Positions 8,849 to 17,963 of a stretch of DNA of 64,000 nt are shown piece by piece. The stretch covers positions 62,001 to 126,000 of the forward strand of contig NZ_NGUQ01000008.1 of assembly GCF_002179965.1 (NCBI RefSeq), in the 5' to 3' direction. The notes under the pieces are model-generated. The model saw only the letters and a program-made list of their open reading frames with translations. It was not told the DNA's origin and did not search any database. The first letter of the stretch is position 1. Each line of letters opens with the position of its first letter. Both the position numbers and the translations under genes were made by a program. The DNA comes from Pandoraea sp. PE-S2T-3 (GTDB lineage Bacteria > Pseudomonadota > Gammaproteobacteria > Burkholderiales > Burkholderiaceae).

Positions 8849-8933
8849 GCCCAGGTGGTGAAATTGGTAGACGCAGGGGACTCAAAATCCCCCGCCGCAA
8901 GGCGTGCCGGTTCGATTCCGGCCCTGGGCACCA
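8849..8933 (+). tRNA. tRNA-Leu (anticodon CAA)
   Basis: This is an 85-nt class II tRNA. The acceptor stem is GCCCAGG (8849-8855) paired with CCTGGGC (8923-8929). The anticodon stem GGGGA/TCCCC encloses the loop CTCAAAA, giving anticodon CAA, which reads UUG. A long variable arm (CGCCGCAAGGCG region) precedes the T-arm loop GGTTCGATTCC. The 3' CCA is encoded (8931-8933). Confidence 0.97.
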
Positions 8934-9020
8934 CTCCTGCCGGTTCTGGCAAATATTCCGAATCATCTTTCAGATTCTCTGGCTTTGCTATTGATCTGTT
9001 CGTGCCTTCCCGCTTTAAAC

Positions 9021-9052
9021 AAAAAAACGGCCCACCTGAAATGGCGAGCCGT
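9021..9052 (-). terminator. minus-strand terminator after the 108-aa gene
   Basis: Read on the minus strand, ACGGC... (9052 downward) pairs imperfectly with ...GCCGT (to 9027) and is followed by seven T residues (the A-run at 9021-9027). It lies 34 bp beyond the stop at 9086. Confidence 0.6.
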
Positions 9053-9085
9053 AATCCGTACTGACGCTGTCGCTTATTCCATCGC

Positions 9086-9412
9086 CTATCCCATCACTGT
9101 CGGCGACATACCCGGCCCGGGCGAATGCAGTACCCGACTCGGACTGATCAACTTCGCTGACACGACGGCGGCCTGCGCAAAGGTATCGAAGTAAATCGCG
9201 TGCTCGGCGTTCTTCACATGGGCACGCCGGATTTCCTGCTCCGGTTCACTCCATGCATAGCCGAGAAATTTGCCGTGGTTCAGAAACCAGACGACGTAGC
9301 CCTCTCTTGGGAGCGCCTGAGGCACCGGATGCGGCTTTGCCGCCCCGGCGCGCTTGCCTTTGCCTCGCTTGCGCTTCGGAGGTTGCGTGTCATCATCTTT
9401 CGCGTCACTCAT
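9086..9412 (-). CDS. hypothetical protein with basic N-terminus, 108 aa
   Basis: I do not recognise this family. The ATG at 9412 has an excellent Shine-Dalgarno (AAGGAG) eight bases upstream, and a terminator-like hairpin follows, so the gene is probably real. Residues 1-30 are hydrophilic and very basic (PPKRKRGKGKRAG), suggestive of nucleic-acid contact. The rest is a compact domain with GYVVWFLNHGKFLGYAW and a later AIYFDTF block. No membrane segment is seen. It sits just after tRNA-Leu, a common place for accessory genes, with another poorly known gene beyond it. Confidence 0.7.
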   Translation of the reverse strand: MSDAKDDDTQPPKRKRGKGKRAGAAKPHPVPQALPREGYVVWFLNHGKFLGYAWSEPEQEIRRAHVKNAEHAIYFDTFAQAAVVSAKLISPSRVLHSPGPGMSPTVMG

Positions 9413-9597
9413 CGATCGCTCCTTGAACAGAAGTTGCCATACCAAAGTGGGGGCACCTCCATCATCGCAGCGAGGAGGGCACTTGAGTTTCAGTAACTTC
9501 CGAATCACGTGACACAGCGCGTTGACATTCGATAAGCGCCGGTCCTTTTCCCATGCTGTCCCACGCTTTACGCGGGAGTTCCCGAGGCATCGACCAA

Positions 9598-10062
9598 TTA
9601 GCCACTTCTCGATATGAAGTGGGTAGCAGCGACCAACGCCGTGCAAACCGTGATCAACGTACCGATCAACCGCCACATTAGCGCCCCCATCGACTGATGC
9701 ATCTCGATGCGCAATCCGTTGATTTCGGAGAACACCGTTTGGCGTAGCTCGCGGACTTCCTCCTTGACACTGCCAATCTCGCCTCGGAGCGTGGAGACCT
9801 CGCCGCCGATCTCTTGTCGGACTTTGGCAAACTCACCGCTTATCTCCTGCCGGACCTTGGCAAACTCACCGCTCATTTCCTGCCGGACCTTGGCAAACTC
9901 ACCGCTCATTTCCTGCCGGACCTTGCCAAACTCCAGATTCACTTTCGCGAATCCCTGATGCATTTCGGAGCGCAGCGTGCCCACCTCGCGCGCCAGGTCT
10001 TCCTTGGTCGCAAGCGTCGGCAAGACCGCTTCGATTTTCGTTACGCGTTCGTGAAGTCTCAT
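9598..10062 (-). CDS. coiled-coil protein with tandem 11-residue repeats and a C-terminal membrane anchor
   Basis: This 154-aa protein starts MRLHERVTKIEAVLP at an ATG preceded by AGGAACGACAGC. After TKEDLAREVGTLRSEM comes a predicted coiled coil built of the repeat GEFAKVRQEMS, three near-perfect copies with degenerate flanking ones. A hydrophobic segment (LIGTLITVCTALVAATHF) ends the protein. The architecture matches small membrane-anchored coiled-coil proteins of the DUF1640/CCDC90-like kind and some phage-related proteins. That assignment is a guess from architecture. The repeat is also exact at DNA level (see the repeat feature). Confidence 0.72.
   Translation of the reverse strand: MRLHERVTKIEAVLPTLATKEDLAREVGTLRSEMHQGFAKVNLEFGKVRQEMSGEFAKVRQEMSGEFAKVRQEISGEFAKVRQEIGGEVSTLRGEIGSVKEEVRELRQTVFSEINGLRIEMHQSMGALMWRLIGTLITVCTALVAATHFISRSG
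9812..9933. repeat. 33-bp tandem repeat inside the coiled-coil gene
   Basis: The unit, containing TTGGCAAACTCACCGCT and CTGCCGGACC, recurs with a 33-bp period for about 3.5 copies, two of them nearly identical. Each unit encodes 11 residues, so gain or loss of a unit keeps the frame and changes coiled-coil length by one hendecad. Confidence 0.9.
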
Positions 10063-10300
10063 GCTGTCGTTCCTGTCGTGACTGTCGGCGTCGCCGATAC
10101 CTGCGCGCGCTTGGCGCGGGACTAATTTCCGGAGTGTTCCCATCTCTACCTGCACCTTCCGCCGTGCCGACACGTCTGAAACGTCTCGTCACGGCAGGTT
10201 GAATACGAAGTGCAGCACCTGTTATTTCGCGAAAAAACGCGGACATTTACCAAACTCTCCGCGTCGCCCTCGCATCCATCGGGCACTGCATGGAATCACT

Positions 10301-11428
10301 CTATCCCGCCACCCCACCCCGCTGGTTCTGCGTAGTCCGCGCAGCCCCTTGCGCCAGACATGCCACGACGTCCTGTACCGTCGCACGCGCACTGCGCATC
10401 ACACCGATGAGCGTTGCCGACGCGTAGCCCGTCCACTCGCCATAGCCGACCAACCACAGCCGCGGCTCGTCAATCGCTCGCGTGCCCTCAACGAGAATCC
10501 GCCCGGCGTCATCGGTAAGACCCAAGCCCGCCAAGTGCCCCAGCGCCGGACGAAACCCCGTACACCAGATCACCGCGTCCACCTGCGTATGCGTGCCATC
10601 CGTCCACACGACGCCATCGTCGACAAAACGCTCGAAGGGTCGCACGGCCTTCAACACACCACGCTCACGCGCCTCTCGTACCGGCGGCACCATCACGATG
10701 CGTCCCAGTCCACTGTCCGGAAATGGATCAGGCAACCCACGCTGTCTGGCTTGCCATCGTGCCGTCGCCTGCTCGAAAAGCACGCGCCCGTCGACATCGT
10801 CCGGAAGATACTCAGGCCGCGCCAGCGTGACCCACGTTGCGTCGCACATCGATGACAACTCTGCGAAAATCTGCGCCCCCGAATTGCCGCCACCAATCAC
10901 AAGCACACGCGCACCACGCAAATCGCCGGCATCGCGGTAGTCGGCCGAGTGCCATTGCCGTCCGCGAAACAACGCGTGCCCCGGGTACGCCGGGATATAC
11001 GGTGAACGCCACGACCCAGTCGCGCTAATCACTGTCTTGGCCAACCAAGCGCCTCGGTCCGTTTCCACTCGCAACACGCTCCCGCCCGGTTCACGAACGA
11101 CGCGCTCCACCCGTACCGGCCGCTCAACAGGCACGGCGTAGCGCGCCTCATACGCGCGCAAGTACGCCACCACCTCATCGCGCGACGGATAGTGCCGCTC
11201 GCCACCGGGCATCGGCCACCCCGGCAACGAACTCCACTGCGCCGGCGAGAAAAGTCGCAGCGACGGCCACGCGCGCTGCCACGCCCCTCCCGCTTCAGGC
11301 TGATCGTCGAGCAACACATGATCGACTTGCCACCGCCGCAGGAAATACGCTGTTGCCAACGCCGATTGCCCGCCACCGATCACCAACGTATCGACGGTCC
11401 TCACGGACGACTCCCCCATGCGGCTCAT
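10301..11428 (-). CDS. flavin-containing monooxygenase-like NAD(P)/FAD oxidoreductase
   Basis: This is a CzcO/ArsO-like flavoprotein of 375 aa. [16 protein letters not shown] is the FAD-binding motif near the N-terminus. [12 protein letters not shown] around mid-protein is the NADPH Rossmann motif. [10 protein letters not shown] near residue 290 is the ATG-like late FAD motif. Homologues oxidise diverse small molecules; the substrate here is unknown. The ATG at 11428 overlaps the stop of the AraC gene by 4 bp (ATGA), so the two are translationally coupled and the regulator likely controls this enzyme. Confidence 0.85.
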   Translation of the reverse strand: MSRMGESSVRTVDTLVIGGGQSALATAYFLRRWQVDHVLLDDQPEAGGAWQRAWPSLRLFSPAQWSSLPGWPMPGGERHYPSRDEVVAYLRAYEARYAVPVERPVRVERVVREPGGSVLRVETDRGAWLAKTVISATGSWRSPYIPAYPGHALFRGRQWHSADYRDAGDLRGARVLVIGGGNSGAQIFAELSSMCDATWVTLARPEYLPDDVDGRVLFEQATARWQARQRGLPDPFPDSGLGRIVMVPPVREARERGVLKAVRPFERFVDDGVVWTDGTHTQVDAVIWCTGFRPALGHLAGLGLTDDAGRILVEGTRAIDEPRLWLVGYGEWTGYASATLIGVMRSARATVQDVVACLAQGAARTTQNQRGGVAG

Positions 11429-12312
11429 GCGTCATCTCCCTCGCTCACGTGCACACGTGGCCCCACCTGCTTGAAATAGCGGCCCGGCGACTCGCCGAAC
11501 GCCCGCCGGAACATGGCAATGAAATTGCTCGGGGTGGAATAACCCAACGAATCGGCAATCGTGCTGACCGACTCGCCTCTGGCCAGATGTTCCAGCGCAT
11601 TCACCAGCCGCGCCTGCTGTCGCCATTGCGTGAATCCCATGCCGGTCTCCGCAACGAACAGACGCCGTGCGGTGCGCGACGACACCCCAGCATGCTGCGC
11701 CAGCGCCTCAAGCGACGCCTGCCCGCCAAGGTCTTCCAGCACGGCACGCGCGATCCGCGACACACGGGCATCGATCGGCATCGGCAAGCTCAGCGGCTCC
11801 GCCGGCGCCCGCTCGATTTCATCGACCAGCACCTGCGCCAGACGCAATTCGTCCTCGGTCAGTTCGTCGCGCGCCGCCCACGTCACCGCCCGCTTGACCA
11901 GCGCCGCCAGCAGTTCTGAAACCCCGACCACACGTGGCGTCACCGGCAGGCGCTCGCCGGCCGAAGGTGCCACCAGCACGATCCACCCGCTCACCACACC
12001 GATAAATGCCACGCGGTGCGTCATACCCGGCGGAATCCAGCCCGCGCGGTACGGCGGCAACAACCATGACCCGTGGGGCGTATGCACATGCACCAACCCC
12101 GAGTGGATACAGAACAGCTGGCCGCGCACATGCGAATGCCAGTCGAGCTCCCGCGTGCCCATCCTGAAGAGACTCCGCTCGTGGTCATGTCCGCCGAACG
12201 CCCAGATCGGCGGTCCGTCGAGCCGGTCGTTAGGCTTGTACCGCGCAAAGGGAGAGTCAGAGAACGAGATCAGCACCTCGTCCGTATTCATGGGCGTTCG
12301 GTCGGCGGTCAT
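11425..12312 (-). CDS. AraC-family transcriptional regulator
   Basis: The first ~110 residues form a cupin-like sensor ([22 protein letters not shown]). The C-terminal ~100 residues hold two helix-turn-helix motifs ([19 protein letters not shown] and [20 protein letters not shown]), the AraC/XylS DNA-binding domain. The length is 295 aa. The ATG at 12312 is used; MNTDEVL seven codons in is an alternative, and neither has a strong ribosome site. It overlaps the downstream flavoprotein by 4 bp and is divergent from a second FAD monooxygenase at 12429, which it may also regulate. Confidence 0.9.
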   Translation of the reverse strand: MTADRTPMNTDEVLISFSDSPFARYKPNDRLDGPPIWAFGGHDHERSLFRMGTRELDWHSHVRGQLFCIHSGLVHVHTPHGSWLLPPYRAGWIPPGMTHRVAFIGVVSGWIVLVAPSAGERLPVTPRVVGVSELLAALVKRAVTWAARDELTEDELRLAQVLVDEIERAPAEPLSLPMPIDARVSRIARAVLEDLGGQASLEALAQHAGVSSRTARRLFVAETGMGFTQWRQQARLVNALEHLARGESVSTIADSLGYSTPSNFIAMFRRAFGESPGRYFKQVGPRVHVSEGDDA

Positions 12313-12338
12313 GAGTTTGTCCGATTCTCATTATTGAA

Positions 12339-12362
12339 TGACCAAACGATGTTATCAGGTCA
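12339..12362. promoter_or_regulatory. candidate operator between the AraC and FAD-monooxygenase genes
   Basis: TGACC (12339-12343) and GGTCA (12358-12362) form an inverted repeat in an AT-richer patch of the 116-bp divergent interval. The arms are only 5 bp long, so this is a weak candidate. Confidence 0.25.
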
Positions 12363-12428
12363 ATCACCGTCGCGCAGACAATGATCGCAGTGCAACAACC
12401 GACCGCCCGAGGGGGGTCACCGAAAATC

Positions 12429-13823
12429 ATGTCTGCCTTGCATGTCACCATCATCGGCGCCGGCCTTGGCGGCCTGTGTCTCGCGCAGGGGCTGCGCCGT
12501 GCCGGAATCCCGTTCGACGTCTTCGAGCGCGACAGCGCCCCCGCCGCCCGCTTTCAGGGCTACCGTCTGCGTATCGATGCCAACGGTTTCGACGCCATCG
12601 ACCAATGCCTCCCGGACGGACAAGCACAGCGCTTGCGCCAGCACGCCGCCGTGGCACGAAACGGCGGCCATTTCGTCACGCCCGCACTGGACGATGCGGA
12701 CATCGTTCTGCCGCCGAGCTGGCACGAGTCACATACCGAGTCGCCCACCGAGCCAGCGGTTGTGCGCCACCCTGCCCCTCAACAGCGCCGAAACACTGCA
12801 CGCGCCAAGACCCATGACGGTGCCCCGCCCGGCGATCTGAGCATGCACCGCCAGACATTGCGCGAGATTCTGCTCGACGGCATTCTCGATCACGTGCATT
12901 TCGGCAAGACCTTCACGCACACCACACGCACTGCCGACGGGCAACGCGTCGCGCATTTCGAGGACGGTACGTGCAGCGTTCCGGGCCTCGTCGTTGCCGC
13001 CGACGGCACCCACTCGCGCGTGCGTGAGCACCTGCTGCCGGGCATGACGCCGCGCGACACCGGCAACGTCTGCTTCTACGGCCTCACCCCCGTGTCGACG
13101 GCGCTGCTCGTACTCATGGACAGCCACGGTGAAGCGACGTTGATGGAAGGCAGCACCGTCGTGTTTGCCGATGGTTTCGCCGTCGTGGTCGATGCCATGC
13201 TGTTCCGTCGCGAATCGGGCACTGGCATGTACGCGACGCCTAACCTGCAAAACGATGGCACGAACGACAGCGCCGACGACGCAGCCCGCATGCCGCTCTC
13301 GCCGGTCTCCGACTATCTGTACTGGGCGTTCATCGGTCCGTCGCAAGCGCTGCTCGGGCGCGAAGGGATGGCGGCCGAAGCCTCCGGCCTCGTGCCGCTC
13401 GCCCACATCGACACGCTCACGCGCCGCTGGCACCCGCACCTGCGGTCGCTCTTTGCGCACGCAGTGCCCGACACCGTGCGCACCATGCCGGTACGCAGCA
13501 CGGCAAGCCCGCTGCCGTGGCAACTCGACGGTGTGACAGGACTGGGCGACGCCGTGCACACCATGAGCCCCGCCGGTGGCCTGGGCGCCAACACGGCGCT
13601 TTGTGACGCCGCCATGCTGACCCGCCATCTGCAAGCTGTCGCCGCCGGAGAGCAGCCGCTCGCGCAGGCCCTCACCGCTTACGAGCGAGATATGTGCGAG
13701 CGCGCACGCGAAGCCGTGAGACTCGCGGACGCAGCCGCCGCGATGCTCAATGCACGCCGCGCAGCCCCGCACGAAGCCGCGCCGACAAGCGCGTCGACCA
13801 GCGCCGACGCGGTCCACCTGTAG
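12429..13823 (+). CDS. FAD-dependent monooxygenase (PHBH/UbiH fold)
   Basis: This single-component aromatic or polyketide-type hydroxylase has the FAD motif TIIGAGLGGLCLAQGL at the N-terminus. The second FAD block GLGDAVHTMSPAGGLGAN appears near residue 375, with the middle VVAADGTHSRVRE motif between. It resembles TetX-like and fungal-type monooxygenases more than the salicylate hydroxylases. The ATG at 12429 (464 aa) is preceded by GAGGGGGG about 14 bp upstream. It is divergent from the AraC-flavoprotein pair and is followed 68 bp later by an NmrA-like gene. The substrate is unknown. Confidence 0.85.
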   Translation: MSALHVTIIGAGLGGLCLAQGLRRAGIPFDVFERDSAPAARFQGYRLRIDANGFDAIDQCLPDGQAQRLRQHAAVARNGGHFVTPALDDADIVLPPSWHESHTESPTEPAVVRHPAPQQRRNTARAKTHDGAPPGDLSMHRQTLREILLDGILDHVHFGKTFTHTTRTADGQRVAHFEDGTCSVPGLVVAADGTHSRVREHLLPGMTPRDTGNVCFYGLTPVSTALLVLMDSHGEATLMEGSTVVFADGFAVVVDAMLFRRESGTGMYATPNLQNDGTNDSADDAARMPLSPVSDYLYWAFIGPSQALLGREGMAAEASGLVPLAHIDTLTRRWHPHLRSLFAHAVPDTVRTMPVRSTASPLPWQLDGVTGLGDAVHTMSPAGGLGANTALCDAAMLTRHLQAVAAGEQPLAQALTAYERDMCERAREAVRLADAAAAMLNARRAAPHEAAPTSASTSADAVHL

Positions 13824-13891
13824 GCCTCCTGTGAAGCGTCGACGCTCCCGTGGTACTTTTACGGCAACGACATTGCGCGCGAGGATTGGCC

Positions 13892-14755
13892 ATGTACACC
13901 GTAATGGGTATCACGGGGCGAGTGGGCGGCGTTATCGGACACGATCTGCTCAAGGCGGGTCTGCCGCTGCGGGCCATCGTTCAGGACCCCGTCAAATCGA
14001 GCCGATGGGCGACGCTGGGCGGCGAGATTGCCGTGGCCGAGAATGGCGACGTCGAAGCGCTGACCAACGCCTTCCGTGGCAGCGAGGCCGTGTTCGTGAT
14101 GTTGCCGCCCAACGCCGACCCCGAGCCGGACTTCTCGCACGCGCGGCATCTGATCGACGCCATCCGGCAGGCGCTCGCCGCTACGCGCCCGAAGCGGGTC
14201 GTATGTCTTTCGAGCATCGGTGCCGATTGCGATGCGCCGAGCCTGCTGACGGCGCTGAGCATGTTCGAGACGGCGATGATCTCGCTCTCGCTGCCGGTCA
14301 CGTTTCTGCGTCCGGCGTGGCTGATGGAGAATTTTTCGTGGGATATCGCGCCAGCGCGCGAGCGTGGTGTACTGCCGAGTTATCTACAACCGGTGGAGCG
14401 CGCCATTCCGATGGTCTCGACCAGCGACGTCGGCCACGTAGCCGCACGTGCCATGCAAGACGACATCGATGGCGAACGCGTGCTTGAGATCGAGGGGCCG
14501 GAGCGCTACTCGCCGGACGACATCGCCGCAGCGTTAGCCCGCGCACTAGTGCGAGACGTACACGCCGAAGCGGTACCGCGCGCAGCGTGGGACCCGCTCT
14601 TTCGCGCCCAAGGCATGCGCAACCCGCTGCCACGTATTCAGATGCTCGACGGCTTCAACGACGGCACGTTCCGCTTTGCTGACGATGGCCGTCATGCCGT
14701 GCGCGGCGAGGTCACGCTCGTCGAAGCCATTGCCGCGCTGGTGCGCGAAAGCTGA
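13892..14755 (+). CDS. NmrA-like NAD(P)-binding protein (atypical SDR)
   Basis: The N-terminus MYTVMGITGRVGGVIG carries the TGxxGxxG nucleotide-binding motif of NmrA/HSCARG atypical SDRs. LSSIGADCDAPS and FLRPAWLMENFSW are the next conserved blocks. There is no canonical YxxxK site, which suits redox sensing or a specialised reductase role. The ATG at 13892 has GAGGA six bases upstream, giving 287 aa. It probably shares a transcript with the preceding FAD monooxygenase. Confidence 0.85.
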   Translation: MYTVMGITGRVGGVIGHDLLKAGLPLRAIVQDPVKSSRWATLGGEIAVAENGDVEALTNAFRGSEAVFVMLPPNADPEPDFSHARHLIDAIRQALAATRPKRVVCLSSIGADCDAPSLLTALSMFETAMISLSLPVTFLRPAWLMENFSWDIAPARERGVLPSYLQPVERAIPMVSTSDVGHVAARAMQDDIDGERVLEIEGPERYSPDDIAAALARALVRDVHAEAVPRAAWDPLFRAQGMRNPLPRIQMLDGFNDGTFRFADDGRHAVRGEVTLVEAIAALVRES

Positions 14756-14795
14756 ACCAGCGTCTGGATCTGCACGATCGGCACCATCTGCACCG

Positions 14796-15638
14796 CTAGC
14801 GATTCTCGCGGCATACCGGCGCCACGGCGAGCAACGCGGGCCATTGCTGCGCCCACTCGCCATCGTGGGCCACACCACTCACCACGCGGGTGCTCACGCA
14901 ACGGCCACCCACAGCGGCAGCAAATCGCGTGGCCACAGACGGCGGCACAACAGTGTCTTGTGCACTACTGAAATGCACCTGCGGCATCGCAACCACTTGC
15001 GCGGCGACATCCATTGGATTGCGCGACGCCGGCATCGGCGACACACGATGCAACTGGTTCACATACTCCACATCGAGGTTACCGGCCACCGTGCGCAGTG
15101 ATGCCACGTCGCGACGGCGCGCCGCAATCAATACCGCAATCGCACCGCCTCCCGAGTAGCCAATCAACTCGATACGCTGCCCCGGCACCTGCGCGGCAAT
15201 ACGATCGACCGCCTCGTTCATCGCATCGATCACTTCCGGAGAAAATCGCTTGCCGGTCCAGTACGGAACACCGCATCGCGGGTTCTGCGCCATCGGCGTG
15301 AACTGACACGGGCGCGCCAGATACACCACGTTAGGCGACGGATCCACGGCGGCGAGCGCCAGCCCGGTCGCGGCAACGGGCGTCGGATCGAGCGACGGTT
15401 CGGAGCGCGAGAGCCACGCCAGTCCGTCGCCCTCGATGTAAATCCGCACCGGCGCATCGGCGTGCGCAATACGGGCGAAAGCAGTCAGCACGAAGTCCCG
15501 GGTCTGCAACGTCTCGCGATGCAGACCGGCGGGCTCAGCAAGCGCTTCGGCGTGTTCGTCGCGATCGAGACTGGAGCAGCCCGACATCAGCAATATCGCG
15601 CCAAGACTCAAGCCCGCGATATACCGAATGGCGGCCAT
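14796..15638 (-). CDS. lipoprotein alpha/beta hydrolase
   Basis: The first residues form a lipoprotein signal: a hydrophobic core then LMSGC, so the mature protein should be lipidated on that cysteine. The hydrolase core shows IELIGYSGGGAI, with S in the GxSxG nucleophile elbow. GVAHDGEW near the C-terminus supplies a histidine candidate and SSAQDTVVPP an aspartate candidate. Length is 280 aa from the ATG at 15638. A GTG at 15653 overlaps the upstream stop as GTGA, which would suggest translational coupling. It is last in the autotransporter/TPR gene run. It could be an esterase or peptidoglycan or envelope hydrolase; the substrate is not evident. Confidence 0.83.
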   Translation of the reverse strand: MAAIRYIAGLSLGAILLMSGCSSLDRDEHAEALAEPAGLHRETLQTRDFVLTAFARIAHADAPVRIYIEGDGLAWLSRSEPSLDPTPVAATGLALAAVDPSPNVVYLARPCQFTPMAQNPRCGVPYWTGKRFSPEVIDAMNEAVDRIAAQVPGQRIELIGYSGGGAIAVLIAARRRDVASLRTVAGNLDVEYVNQLHRVSPMPASRNPMDVAAQVVAMPQVHFSSAQDTVVPPSVATRFAAAVGGRCVSTRVVSGVAHDGEWAQQWPALLAVAPVCRENR

Positions 15639-15649
15639 CGCAGACCACG

Positions 15650-17827
15650 TCACTTCGCAACCTCGCCGCGCTCGGCCACCCAACGGGTCAGATCCGCCGC
15701 CGCACGTTCGATCACCGGCTGCCATGCCGAGCGCGCAGGTTGCCTCAGCAAGCGCATGCCCGGATACCATGGCGTGTCGTCACGATCGAGCAGCCAGCGC
15801 CAGTCCGGTACGAACGGCAGCAACACCCACACCGGCCGTCCCATCGCCCCGGCCAGATGCACCGGCGACGAGTCGACAGAAATCAGCAGATCGGCCAAAT
15901 GCAGAATGGCCGCAGTATCTTCGAAGTCGCGAATCTCATCGCTCAGCGACACGATCGACATGCCATCCGGTGGCGTATCGGCTTGCGGTGCCGCCGGCCC
16001 TTTCTGAATCGACAGGAACGTCGCGCCCGACGCCCCTAATGGCGCCAGTTGATCGAGATGCACCGACCGATTGCAGTCGTTCACATGCTCGGGCCGACCG
16101 GCCCAGACCAGCGCGACCCACGGCTTGGGCACATCGGCAAGGCGCGCCTGCCAATGCGAAATGCGCGCCGGGTCGGCGCTTAGATAAGGCAGTTGCCCCG
16201 GCAAGTCGTCCAGCTTGAGCCCCATCGCCATGGGCAAGCTCATCAACTCGCAATGCTGATCGAACACGACCGGCAGCGTGCCGCGCGCGACGATATCGTC
16301 CTCACCCCACATGCGCTTTGCGATGGAGAACGTTTCCTGATTGACCTCGAAGATCACACGCGCCTGACTGCGTTCGCGCGCCCATCGGGCCATTCGCATG
16401 AACTGGAACGTATCGCCGTAACCCTGTTCGTCGTGAATCAGCAGCGTCTGCCCGGGAATGGGCTGGCCATCCCAGCGCGGGCGTTGCACCTTGCGCTCGA
16501 TCGACTGGGTATGTTCGAGACTGTAGCGATAGCGATACTCGCGCCAACCGCGCTCGAAGTCGCCAAGCAGCAGCAACGCCTCGGCGAGGTCGAAGCGATT
16601 GGCCAGATCTCCCGGAACTTGTTGTGCAAGCATGGCGAGCACATCACACCCGGCCTGCGCCTTGCCCTGCGCCCGCAGCACCATCGCCAGCAGGCGCCAC
16701 ATCGACATCGGGGCCACCCCCTGCGAGACGACCTCGCTCAACAACGCTTCGGCGGCGGCGAAGTCCTGTTCACGCACCAGCGCCAGCGCCCGTTCGTGAA
16801 TCGCCACCACGTCCGAGCGCTCTTGATGGGTATTCGGCGTCGCGTGGTGCGGATCGTTCGCCTGCGCGCCCGCCTGAGTAGCCTGAGGCACTGTGCGCGA
16901 CACGTCAGCGTCGGCTTGCCCGCCAGCACGTTTGTCGACTTCCGCCTGAATCGCGGCCAGCACCGCACGCGCGTCCGCACTCTCCGGTTGCAACGCTACC
17001 GCTTCGCGTGCGCTCGCCAGCGCGTCGTCCAGGCGACCGACAAGCCCCATTATTCGCGCGCGTGCGCCATGTGTGGACGGATGCCGTTCGGCAAACGCGC
17101 TCATCACCTCGACAATCTGCAACGCCCCTGCCACATTCCCGCGCGACAGCTCCACGTCGGCGAGATTGCGATAGGCGTCCACAAACTGGGGATCGATCTC
17201 GATTGCCCGGCGAGCCAGCACGGCCGCTTCGTCAAATCGTTTCGTGGCACTCAATAGCGCCGCCAGATTGCTATGCGTGTCAGCACGCTGCGGCGCCAGT
17301 TCTAGGGCGCGACGATAGTGTGCCTCTGCGGCTTCGGCACGTCCGAGCAATCGCGCCGTGTTGCCGAGATTGTTCTGTGCATCGGCCGATGCCGGTTGTA
17401 GTTCGCTCACACGCAGCAGGCACGTCATGCTCTGTTCGAGCTCGCCCGCTTCCTGCAACACGATGCCGAGATTGTTCCATCCGGCAGCGAATGCCGGATC
17501 GATCGCCACCGCCTGCTGCCCGGCCGACTTGGCGTCCTCCAGACGTCCTGCCTGACGGCACATCTCCGCAAGATCGGACCAGAACGCCGCCGGTGCACCC
17601 GGCGCGTCGCAGGCCTTTTTCAGGTGGTCGATCGCCATCTCGCGCTTGCCATAGGCATGCGCCATCAGCGCCAGCAGGTAGTGCGCGTCGGGCTGACCGG
17701 GGTCGACCTCCAGCACCCGGCGGCAGAGCGTCTCGGCCTGCGCGGCCTGTCCGGCCTGCCAATGCGACTGCGCCAGTGCGATAGCCTGAGCGAAGGTAAG
17801 TGTGCCGGGAGCGGGAGCGGAGGACAT
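15650..17827 (-). CDS. TPR protein with C-terminal glycosyltransferase-like domain
   Basis: Residues ~10-300 are a run of tetratricopeptide repeats (for example AHYRRALELAPQRADTHSNLAALL). A low-complexity linker and more TPR-like helices follow to about residue 430. The C-terminal ~290 residues are glycosyltransferase-like: LIHDEQGYGDTFQFMR, ALVWAGRPEHVND and LLISVDSSPVHLAGAMGRPVW resemble the GT9/GT41 nucleotide-sugar-binding half. The layout recalls SPINDLY/OGT-like bacterial proteins. The gene starts about 140 bp after the giant autotransporter gene on the same strand, so autotransporter glycosylation is a reasonable inference. An in-frame start at 17914 would add 29 residues; neither start has a strong ribosome site. 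Confidence 0.85.
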   Translation of the reverse strand: MSSAPAPGTLTFAQAIALAQSHWQAGQAAQAETLCRRVLEVDPGQPDAHYLLALMAHAYGKREMAIDHLKKACDAPGAPAAFWSDLAEMCRQAGRLEDAKSAGQQAVAIDPAFAAGWNNLGIVLQEAGELEQSMTCLLRVSELQPASADAQNNLGNTARLLGRAEAAEAHYRRALELAPQRADTHSNLAALLSATKRFDEAAVLARRAIEIDPQFVDAYRNLADVELSRGNVAGALQIVEVMSAFAERHPSTHGARARIMGLVGRLDDALASAREAVALQPESADARAVLAAIQAEVDKRAGGQADADVSRTVPQATQAGAQANDPHHATPNTHQERSDVVAIHERALALVREQDFAAAEALLSEVVSQGVAPMSMWRLLAMVLRAQGKAQAGCDVLAMLAQQVPGDLANRFDLAEALLLLGDFERGWREYRYRYSLEHTQSIERKVQRPRWDGQPIPGQTLLIHDEQGYGDTFQFMRMARWARERSQARVIFEVNQETFSIAKRMWGEDDIVARGTLPVVFDQHCELMSLPMAMGLKLDDLPGQLPYLSADPARISHWQARLADVPKPWVALVWAGRPEHVNDCNRSVHLDQLAPLGASGATFLSIQKGPAAPQADTPPDGMSIVSLSDEIRDFEDTAAILHLADLLISVDSSPVHLAGAMGRPVWVLLPFVPDWRWLLDRDDTPWYPGMRLLRQPARSAWQPVIERAAADLTRWVAERGEVAK

Positions 17828-17963
17828 CGGGGAACGGGGTGTCGTGCTGAAGGGGAGGAGGAACCGGCGATGAGGGACTGCGCAATACTTCCACGGCGGT
17901 CGCAGCCATGTCAAATGGTGCGACCGCCGTGTGTTACATCAGCGCATCAAAAGCACTAACGCA

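Noticed and set aside
8849-10300. Genomic island integrated at tRNA-Leu
   Set aside because: No integrase gene and no second copy of the tRNA 3' end was noticed in the window; kept only as a low-interest possibility.
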